This document shows, piece after piece, positions 8,101-13,870 of a stretch of 19,648 nucleotides of DNA. Positions within the stretch are counted from its first letter, which is position 1. Every line of letters starts with the position of its first letter. The position numbers and the translations under genes are program-made. Source of the DNA: Acidobacteriota bacterium (GTDB taxonomy: Bacteria; Acidobacteriota; Aminicenantia; UBA2199); assembly GCA_021817755.1 (NCBI GenBank), contig JAKAGC010000005.1, forward strand, positions 1 through 19,648, read 5' to 3'. The notes beneath the pieces are model-generated. The model saw nothing but the letters and a program-made list of their open reading frames with translations, made no database searches and was not told the DNA's origin.

Positions 8101-11100
8101 TCACAGCAACAACCGGGATAATCGGTGCAGCACTTCTATTAATCACATTGTTTTTAGTGGCAGCAGCGGTTCGGAGGAGGGTATGTACGCCCTGGCACCG
8201 TTATGTATTAGAGTTTTTAGTTGTAATATTTACCGCACAATTTCTTGTTCCTGCGATGTATGTATCCGGGATACTCCCATTAATGGGGCAACCACTTCCC
8301 TTTATTTCCTATTCCAATAATATGCTATTACTTTTCGCACTTCCTTTTTCATTGCTGATGGTAATACTTTCTCGACCTTCGTCATCTCTCGTTTCATCGA
8401 CTCCGGCGAGGGTGTCTATTGTCGAGGAGCAGAATAAACAATATGATGTTTCTTCTCCCCCGGTAGACAAAACGTTTATTGGATTTGGATGGAAACGCTT
8501 TTTCTTTTTCTGTATCATTATATTAATATTGGTTTCCATGGTTGTTTTAAGACTCATATCTGTTTCCTTTCCAAGGGATAAAGAGGAAGGGACTCAGATC
8601 GTTTACCTGGAAAGTTTCACAAAAGATGGAAAGCTTTTTTCCATTCGACCTGTTGGTGATCGTTTCCGTTTAATTCCCACTATTGGAGGTATTTCGGTAG
8701 TAGGGAAGAAATCTGGGCTTTTATATGACATTGAGAACAATGATTTGATATTCGTGCAGGGCCGGAAGTTTCAGTTTAAAGTATACCCTGGCCGTTATGT
8801 TTACAAAGAAGTATATCGTCAGCCTTTAATAACAATGTTTCCAGGGCCATATTCAGTAAAAAATATCGGTGGATGGATTTCGAGGGATAGAACGAAAGTT
8901 CCGGTAAGGAAACAGGATAGAGAATTTTTAAAGAATCTTGCCATTGAATTGGGTTCGGAAGAAATGAAAAAATTTGTTTCCGGGAGTTCTATTAATCCTT
9001 ATCCATTGCTTGAATTGCAGTTTAAAAAAGGAAAATTAATCATTCTTTCCTCAGGTCCGAATATCACCCGGCTGAGAGGGTTCGGGAGGAAGGAATTCCT
9101 GCCGCATGTACCTATCCCAGTAAGGGCAGGAGATATAATCCGGCTTCATCCGGTTAATGTATCAAATGGAATAGAGCCGCTTGATTTGAAGTTTGATTTC
9201 AGTTCTTACGATGGAGCTCCTGCGCTTTCCATTTCCTATCGTGAGCGAGGGAATTTTCCATATACCACCCCACTTAAAGCAGAAGCCGCAGTCTTAAAGT
9301 CAATCGATACGGGGATGATTTATGAGGTCAGCCCCACAGATGAAACCCTTTTTATCGGGGAGAGGGGATTGTATTCATTTCATATGACTCTTTCCGATTT
9401 TACCACGCGTATGTATATACCTGACAGTGTACCTCAGGGGCGGGTATTGGAAATGAAAGAACTGCTTGAAAACCGAATGTATTTTCGCGAGAAAGGAGAA
9501 TTCCAAGCTGTAACAAATGATTTCTTGAAGCGAGTTCGGATTGAAGGATTCGATCAGAAAGGCAATTCCAGGTTGGATTCCTTTTTTAAAACCAATAAAA
9601 TCAAATGGCGGACCTTTAACAATATTAAACATTTCGGAACCTATGAACATAAAGCGATCGATTTAATCGATAAAATGCAAAGTAAAGGAGTTTTCTTTTA
9701 TTATAAACAGGAAATAGGAAAATTGAATTTCGCTTCCTCACGAAATAAAGCCGGAAAAGAAGCGCCTTCAATTTTCGAAGTTAAAAACAATCGTTTGTAT
9801 TTAAGTGGGGAGCAAGCACCCCGTCCTACTTCCCGTACTATCCAGCAGTTCCAAAAGCCTTTTGTTGTGGATTCTGAAAACAACATCCTTGCTTATAGTT
9901 CACAGATTAATGGACGATATAGACGGTTTTATACTTCCGATACGCCACCCGATATTCTATATCTACTGGGCAGTAACCCTATCGCGAACTGGGGATTGGA
10001 ACAGATTTTTTCTCCCCTTTACAAACAAGGTAAGGTCTCTCAAATACAATTGACAATCAATTCAAATTGGCAGCAATTGACTCTGGAAGCGATGCGGGAG
10101 CAGTTGTTATCAATACGGGATGATGAAATTAAGAGCGGGAAATATATCGCTTTAAATAATCATCTAATGGAAATTGAAGAGCGAATCGATGGATTAAAGC
10201 TGAAGTTAAAAAACGCGGACCGGGATTCCTCTTCTGAAATATCTACACAATTGGGAAAATCGCTTCGAGATGCTCAGGCAGTGAAAGAGGAGATGGACAA
10301 GGAGAAAAACAGGTTTTATGAAGCGGCTGTTATATTAATGGATGAATACGGGCGGATTTTAACGGCTGCATCCTATCCAAATACCCCCGATGCATTACAA
10401 GAGTTAAATCCTGAGATCACATCGCCGTTTTTACGGGATGTTAATCCCTATTTAAACCGGGCATGGAAATGGAAATACAATCCGGGTTCCACAGCCAAGA
10501 TACTCGATTCCATTGCTTTTTTAAGTGAGAGATCACGATTTCCTTACCTTGATCGTTTATTGACTTCTATAAACGCGTTTTCCCGGTTTCCCAGGGAGGA
10601 TTTGAAAGGCAGTGTAATGTTAAATGGTAAGGAAGTGCCCTTCAATCTCGGCAATTTTCAGGGGCACAATATACCAGGTGGGTTTTGTTCATTAGAGGAT
10701 GCCTTTGCCCATTCATACAACACTTATTTTTCGTATCTTGCGCTCCATATTAATCGTGTATTAACAGTAGACAGTATGGTTTATGACCATCCCCGGTCAT
10801 TTATAACGCGCGGTTCGATTCCTGCTGCCGATATATACCGGGATTATCCTATACTTGAATATGCCGAGCGGTTATTGATGAACAGGAAGATCGATTTATT
10901 GCAGAATCTTTCGGATACACCTATTCATTCAGAGATGCATCGATTACCCAATGATGCATTGATGTCAATCGAATCCGTATTCCCGGTGAATGCCTATACG
11001 CAAGCCAATGTCGCTCATTATTCGATCGGGCAGGGGGATTTCCAATTAACCGCGTTGCAGAATGCCCTTGTTTCGCTATCTGTACTTAATGATGGGGTCA

Positions 11101-11531
11101 TTTATTATCCATCCATAATACGTTCCGTTACTTTCCGTTCACCGTCTCTAATTTTTTCTTCCCCTGTTTCCCGTGTTTTTGAACCTGATCCGGCAAAACA
11201 AACCGTTCGGGTTTATTCTGCCGAGGTAGCGGCACAAATAAAAGAGGCTATGAAGCAGGTTGTATTGCGAGGAACAGCGGGGGGTGTATTTGGTGATCTC
11301 ATGAAGGGACGGACGTTTTATGCCAAAACTGGAACCGCAGAAACGGGGATATCGAAGGATAATGCTATATTTACCGGGTTTGTGGAGATGAAAGATGGAC
11401 AGAAGGTAGTGTTTTCGGTGATAGTACCGCGTTCCGGATTAGGGGCAAGGATAGCAGGAAAGCTCACAGCAGAAATCTTCCGGCGCATCCTTGATTATGA
11501 GAATAGTAAAGGGAATGCAAAAGAGAAATGA
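5178..11531 (+). CDS. Single-chain FHA-like / SEDS glycan polymerase / class B penicillin-binding protein fusion
   Basis: A 2117-residue bifunctional peptidoglycan synthase. Residues 1-60 are two membrane helices. Residues 80-157 are an FHA-like domain (ITIGND, SQH at 105-107, SNIS, DINGK, LKEGDEIRFG); the usual Arg after IG is Asn. Helices at 240-330 and a beta-rich segment (331-475) follow. The SEDS polymerase (about 530-1065) has LPIELGK (725-731), LNPWQD (925-930), the conserved Asp969 in KDLSF, and LPLMGQPLPFISY (1033-1045). After a 40-residue polar linker comes one helix (1105-1124) and a long pedestal. The transpeptidase has S1771-TAK, S1846-Y-N, IGQG (1950-1953) and K2050-TG, all intact. 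A predicted coiled coil (about 1640-1712) precedes it. RodA-PBP2 and FtsW-PBP3 are normally separate proteins in complex; here they are joined head to tail. The start is TTG 5178 or ATG 5184. Confidence 0.93.
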   Translation: MGMGNHIQPVFYISWAIWLAFSFTLIALDKRKPLRWPRFLSFISLSISSIAIFTLFLFLVRDFKSESYFFIENYRYPISREAGEITIGNDEKKSAICLENPSAASQHVKLNFNDSYFQVSNISEDKKVDINGKYLNSSILKEGDEIRFGERETLKIKNIGPPYPLGRSITVSISGDRIKQNKILTLHTLLNKKIDIRRDWVREITASPDHLSFPSRSTEENGEILASLMYEPHTRVMKTSIYYAIFFIFLALISIGIFLYLKNHLNGGLLLLMILSLPFAAGLISFRHEGYLLLGFIPIIFYIERKRKTRWKWGSVLVVLLFITAFTIPFMLDLEGDFIISYTNYKNTPRTGSSGIQMKRGTDSFNLYDKKETLLYGKTYNMVLGHTQYGLHSDKNWITLTPRDPERIKVSPSFHSIIDDLSLVKPGNDYIYLTFPHVFEEVSSTQLKGKDKFEIKGNDGSSITLSRSVNRNYILFRNGLIFFIMVPFWCFQLFRLPISKRFFSRFFKKILPDIISLKFKISNTGDEFPGNMIFNVVYFLVGVGYVLFGSLALYNNSFLKNFTKFRESALPLFVLLFIGILYISRHNRILVFLYRLLRQKTYHVPFLVFLVLIFPARRSWVFLVAGLAFIIFVYGFRLRRGIIYEFRNAHSYTVDIKKLIETPVCDFESRENKRLFFGLGALLDKAGWNCLLGADLLLLLALFFIILQLFLGGELGVSVGGFLFLPIELGKILLTIYFADWVSRIDKGMKFNVLWVYGLVMIPFILLVFFLKDFSPLTVFIFVFFYHVIRIDKPVLFKLSLIIPGLFIIWMGALDLNNYVFPRRSLSAAVSLPILFMLVGLWKDSIPFYWLQQFVHQISQKFTKRFRKVQETGFQKGFLVDEVNRVKRIFVSIFLILVLVGSNYFIYTHRIGVPKVLGDRISVWLNPWQDFNLSYQYINSVWLMKGAGLYGRGIEALTDASQVPVIEKDLSFSLFTATTGIIGAALLLITLFLVAAAVRRRVCTPWHRYVLEFLVVIFTAQFLVPAMYVSGILPLMGQPLPFISYSNNMLLLFALPFSLLMVILSRPSSSLVSSTPARVSIVEEQNKQYDVSSPPVDKTFIGFGWKRFFFFCIIILILVSMVVLRLISVSFPRDKEEGTQIVYLESFTKDGKLFSIRPVGDRFRLIPTIGGISVVGKKSGLLYDIENNDLIFVQGRKFQFKVYPGRYVYKEVYRQPLITMFPGPYSVKNIGGWISRDRTKVPVRKQDREFLKNLAIELGSEEMKKFVSGSSINPYPLLELQFKKGKLIILSSGPNITRLRGFGRKEFLPHVPIPVRAGDIIRLHPVNVSNGIEPLDLKFDFSSYDGAPALSISYRERGNFPYTTPLKAEAAVLKSIDTGMIYEVSPTDETLFIGERGLYSFHMTLSDFTTRMYIPDSVPQGRVLEMKELLENRMYFREKGEFQAVTNDFLKRVRIEGFDQKGNSRLDSFFKTNKIKWRTFNNIKHFGTYEHKAIDLIDKMQSKGVFFYYKQEIGKLNFASSRNKAGKEAPSIFEVKNNRLYLSGEQAPRPTSRTIQQFQKPFVVDSENNILAYSSQINGRYRRFYTSDTPPDILYLLGSNPIANWGLEQIFSPLYKQGKVSQIQLTINSNWQQLTLEAMREQLLSIRDDEIKSGKYIALNNHLMEIEERIDGLKLKLKNADRDSSSEISTQLGKSLRDAQAVKEEMDKEKNRFYEAAVILMDEYGRILTAASYPNTPDALQELNPEITSPFLRDVNPYLNRAWKWKYNPGSTAKILDSIAFLSERSRFPYLDRLLTSINAFSRFPREDLKGSVMLNGKEVPFNLGNFQGHNIPGGFCSLEDAFAHSYNTYFSYLALHINRVLTVDSMVYDHPRSFITRGSIPAADIYRDYPILEYAERLLMNRKIDLLQNLSDTPIHSEMHRLPNDALMSIESVFPVNAYTQANVAHYSIGQGDFQLTALQNALVSLSVLNDGVIYYPSIIRSVTFRSPSLIFSSPVSRVFEPDPAKQTVRVYSAEVAAQIKEAMKQVVLRGTAGGVFGDLMKGRTFYAKTGTAETGISKDNAIFTGFVEMKDGQKVVFSVIVPRSGLGARIAGKLTAEIFRRILDYENSKGNAKEK

Positions 11532-11852
11532 TTCTTTGACATTAATAAGTGATTATAATAAAGTAGTGTTATTTGAACCCTACTATATATGCCACAGAGA
11601 GCACAGAGACCACGGAGATTTTTTCCGATATTTACTTAATACTGCATTTTATACAAATACTTAAGTAACTCCGGCAATTTCCAGAATGGTTTCATCCCAA
11701 TTACTATTAGTTTAGATGTGTTTTGAGATTTCTTTAAGAAACTGTCTCAGGACCAAGTTTAAATCGAAATATGTTTATTCTATTTTATTTAGTAATGAAA
11801 TAATACTCATTGAAATATAAACAATAGAGTGATGCATTTATTTTCTTTAAAA
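11532..11852. other. Gene-free gap after the fusion gene
   Basis: No credible gene. It holds a TTGACA at 11536-11541, but the only TATAAT (11554-11559) is 12 bp away, too close for a sigma-70 promoter; a TAAAGT at 17 bp is weak. It also holds the 9-nt tandem repeat annotated separately. The rest (11620-11852) is AT-rich with no hairpin terminator that I could find, so transcript ends here are undefined. Confidence 0.6.
11593..11619. repeat. Three tandem copies of a 9-nt CACAGAGAN unit
   Basis: Units CACAGAGAG, CACAGAGAC and CACGGAGAT lie head to tail, followed by a T6 run. Similar CACAGAG-type arrays occur between genes in many environmental bacterial genomes, where they are dispersed and have no known function. 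Recognition here rests on the pattern alone. Confidence 0.7.
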
Positions 11853-12557
11853 TTACGGGCTTAGCGAATTAATTCCTTTTGATAGAATTTCTTGAAGCAT
11901 AACCTGTCTATCTCTTTCAAAATCTTCGGCATTTATAGGATTAACCCAGCGAATCATCTTAAACATCTGGGCAGGGAATGTTTTTAATAGATCAAAAATC
12001 AATAACTCTTCAATTGCTTCTTTTTGTTCAGCTTCATATATGATCTCATCCCATTTGAACGATAGGTTTTTGCAGATAAACCATATATCCGCAACATCCT
12101 TGGACTCAAGACGAGTGATAGCTGTAAGTTTATTTGAAAGAATGTTCCTCAAATTATCCACCCTGGAAAAAGAAGAAAAACTCTGGAATTCACCAAAATG
12201 GGGAATTTCAAGCTCGTTTACAAAATCGATTTTTAATTTAGACTGGAAATCCGCCTTGAATTTTTCGTGAAAATTTTCGGTATGAACATATATCTGCGTA
12301 AAATCTTCCGTCATAATACGTGTTTCAAGTATGAAAGAGGATTTAAGTTTCGCAATAATCTCCTTTATACTGTTGAGAAAATCGGACTTCCGGTGGACAA
12401 AAAAATCAAGGTCATCTGAATAACGGTGGTTCAAATAGAACCGACTCAAAGCCGTTCCCCCTGTAAGATAGAAATCATAATTTTCAAGTATTTTAAATAC
12501 TTTATCCTGCAGAATATACAGCTCTTTATAATATTCCATGCAATGTTTCCCGAACAC
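11853..12557 (-). CDS. AbiEii-type nucleotidyltransferase toxin
   Basis: Nucleotidyltransferase-fold protein of the AbiEii/AbiGii (MenT-like) family, about 230 residues, a usual length. The core signature is at the N-terminus: YLTGGTALS (residues 30-38), then the R-x-S-x-DLDFF metal-binding motif with Asp pair at about 48-51. Later comes the family segment NILSNKLTAITR...KDVADIWFI. Known members transfer nucleotides to RNA acceptors such as tRNA and stop growth, either as toxins or in phage abortive infection. The start may be ATG 12557 or the internal ATG at 12539 (MEYYKE). Either overlaps the end of the upstream partner gene, the layout of a co-translated toxin-antitoxin pair with the antitoxin first. 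All expected motif residues are present, so it is probably active. Confidence 0.87.
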   Translation of the reverse strand: MFGKHCMEYYKELYILQDKVFKILENYDFYLTGGTALSRFYLNHRYSDDLDFFVHRKSDFLNSIKEIIAKLKSSFILETRIMTEDFTQIYVHTENFHEKFKADFQSKLKIDFVNELEIPHFGEFQSFSSFSRVDNLRNILSNKLTAITRLESKDVADIWFICKNLSFKWDEIIYEAEQKEAIEELLIFDLLKTFPAQMFKMIRWVNPINAEDFERDRQVMLQEILSKGINSLSP

Positions 12558-12810
12558 GTTTATAACGTTCTTTTACACTCTTCTTCCAAATATATTTTAA
12601 AACCTCATCACCTAAGAATTGATAAAGACGTTTCATACCAAATATATCCACTAAATCATACCATCGTATTGAAACCAACAGCCTTGCTGTTATTTGATTT
12701 CGATTGAGATCTTTTATTTCTTTTTCTCCTATCAGGAATTTATAAAGATCATCTTCTGTATAATCGATATCATAATCCCAAAAAATGGATTTCAACTTTT
12801 CCTTATTCAT
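12526..12810 (-). CDS. Probable antitoxin partner of the AbiEii-type toxin (DUF6922-like)
   Basis: A 94-residue basic, helical protein. The opening (SIFWDYDID, then ITARLLVSIRWYDLVDIFG) resembles the short proteins that precede AbiEii-type toxins, in which a 'WD' stretch is followed by a long helix (DUF6922-like; matched by pattern only). It is not the classical AbiEi, which carries a winged helix and is about 200 residues. The gene ends at 12526, inside the toxin gene, so the two share 14-32 bp depending on which toxin start is used. The ATG at 12808-12810 has no clear ribosome site. A role in neutralising the toxin or repressing its own promoter is inferred from position. Confidence 0.72.
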   Translation of the reverse strand: MNKEKLKSIFWDYDIDYTEDDLYKFLIGEKEIKDLNRNQITARLLVSIRWYDLVDIFGMKRLYQFLGDEVLKYIWKKSVKERYKRVRETLHGIL

Positions 12811-12960
12811 GACTTGATTTTAACAAAAAATGAGAATAATATCCATTCTTTTTTAACTTGAAATATAGTATTTAAAAGAAATATTTTCTGGCTTAAGAAA
12901 AATTCTACCGGATCGATAAGAGAGCTAATTATTGTAAATCATAGACGAAAATAAAGTATA

Positions 12961-12984
12961 ATTCTTAAATAGAAATTTAAGAAT
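12961..12984. repeat. Perfect 10-bp AT-rich inverted repeat upstream of the toxin-antitoxin pair
   Basis: Arms ATTCTTAAAT (12961-12970) and its exact complement (12975-12984) around a 4-nt loop. It lies about 150 bp upstream of the antitoxin start, in the 401-bp gap 12811-13211. It could be an operator or a weak hairpin. No gene is seen between 12811 and 13211, and no convincing promoter for the pair was found. Confidence 0.45.
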
Positions 12985-13102
12985 AAATATCAATACTATT
13001 TTTAGGGAATGAAAAATGTATTTTTTTTGGTTTTCTCTTTTCCTATTTGGGTTGTCCCAATATATTATTCTATCAATATAAAAAATGTAAAATTTAAAAT
13101 AG

Positions 13103-13138
13103 AAAAAAGGGGTTAATCAACCTTGATCGATTAACCCC
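13103..13138 (-). terminator. Intrinsic terminator of the RiPP precursor gene
   Basis: Minus-strand transcript: stem GGGGTTAATC (complement of 13138-13129), a 10-nt loop, the complementary arm (13118-13109), then six U residues (13108-13103). This is a classic rho-independent terminator 74 nt after the stop codon of the precursor gene, showing that gene is a short monocistronic transcript. Confidence 0.85.
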
Positions 13139-13211
13139 CACTAAATTTGGTTTATTCCCTTAAAGGAAATTTTGAAAATCCGTGCGGACGGCGTCAATGA
13201 TTTGCATTATC

Positions 13212-13433
13212 TTATATGCAAAGCTGGTCAGGATATAAAGTCGCGTCACAGAATCTAAAACGGCAAGTAAAATTTGGACAAAATGTTACTTCCATGGTGA
13301 TTAAATAGGTGAAACAAGGTAACTGTTCCGAATCATTAGTCCCTCCAAGCACTTCTTTCATAGTGCCTAAGGATAAATTTGATACAGTCTCCTTGCTTAA
13401 TACTAATTTTTTTGAAAGGTTTTTTGTTTTCAT
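13212..13433 (-). CDS. RiPP precursor peptide, lanthipeptide-type with double-Gly leader
   Basis: A 73-residue peptide. Residues 8-20 (KKLVLSKETVSNL) match the K-L-x-L-x-KET-[IV]-x-x-L leader core seen in class I lanthipeptide and related GG-leader precursors. It is followed by MKEVLGG, with a double-glycine cleavage site at 30-31. The inferred core (32-73) has five Cys (40, 52, 57, 62, 72) and seven Ser/Thr, including adjacent T56-C57, which suits thioether rings. AGGAGG (complement of 13448-13443) lies 9 nt before the ATG. It has its own promoter and terminator. No dehydratase, cyclase or exporter gene is in the window, so the modification class is unproven. A Cys-rich secreted peptide with disulfides is the alternative. 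Confidence 0.75.
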   Translation of the reverse strand: MKTKNLSKKLVLSKETVSNLSLGTMKEVLGGTNDSEQLPCFTYLITMEVTFCPNFTCRFRFCDATLYPDQLCI

Positions 13434-13458
13434 GCTGAAAATCCTCCTATTATTTTAT

Positions 13459-13492
13459 CCGGGATATATTTTGTTTATGGGATATACCCCGG
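13459..13492 (-). promoter_or_regulatory. Leader hairpin in the RiPP precursor mRNA
   Basis: Ten-base arms at 13492-13483 and 13468-13459 with a 14-nt loop, ending 10 nt before the AGGAGG site. The only non-Watson-Crick position is a G-U pair in the minus-strand RNA but an A-C mismatch in plus-strand RNA, which fits a role in the minus-strand transcript. It may stabilise the mRNA or control translation. Confidence 0.5.
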
Positions 13493-13512
13493 TATTTGGC
13501 TGATGTCATTTT

Positions 13513-13541
13513 ATTATAGTATCATTAGGTAAAAAATTCAA
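13513..13541 (-). promoter_or_regulatory. Promoter of the RiPP precursor gene
   Basis: On the minus strand, TTGAAT (13541-13536), a 17-bp spacer, TATAAT (13518-13513). The start should be near 13506, giving a leader of about 72 nt that contains the hairpin at 13459-13492. Confidence 0.75.
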
Positions 13542-13630
13542 TCAATATATTAAAATTTTTACTTTTATAATGTCTTTAATTAAATGATATAAGATGTTAT
13601 TGATTCTCTTCAAGCTGAGCTTTCATTCTA

Positions 13631-13659
13631 TTGACAAAACAATAAAACAATCTTAAAAT
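13631..13659 (+). promoter_or_regulatory. Promoter of the secreted subtilisin gene
   Basis: TTGACA (13631-13636), a 17-bp spacer, TAAAAT (13654-13659, one mismatch). The predicted start near 13666 gives an unusually long leader of about 205 nt before the ATG at 13871. An 11-nt dyad (AAGCTGAGCTT, 13612-13622) lies just upstream and could be an operator. The 437-bp gap between the two divergent genes holds nothing else beyond the leader ORF noted under findings. Confidence 0.72.
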
Positions 13660-13870
13660 ATGCTTCTGGTTTTATATTGTGCGGTTTTCTTTGAAGAGGT
13701 TTTTTGTATGACTACATTTCTACATCACAGGTGCGGAAAGGTTTTAGGTTTCTTATGTATAAATAATACCTCCTTAAAATTTAAATCATAACCTCTTATA
13801 GAAACTCGATTTCTTTTCCTTTATTACTTTTTAAACGCATTACTTAAAAAAATAAACGGAGGAAAGAATA

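Noticed and set aside
8000..8320. 106-codon plus-strand ORF inside the fusion gene
   Set aside because: A frame shadow of the SEDS region; it has no ribosome site and an implausible composition.
11536..11559. TTGACA and TATAAT after the fusion gene
   Set aside because: The spacer is only 12 bp and no plus-strand gene follows for over 2 kb.
13309..13503. 64-codon plus-strand ORF opposite the RiPP precursor
   Set aside because: It is antisense to a gene with clear leader, promoter, ribosome site and terminator, and it has no ribosome site or recognisable domain.
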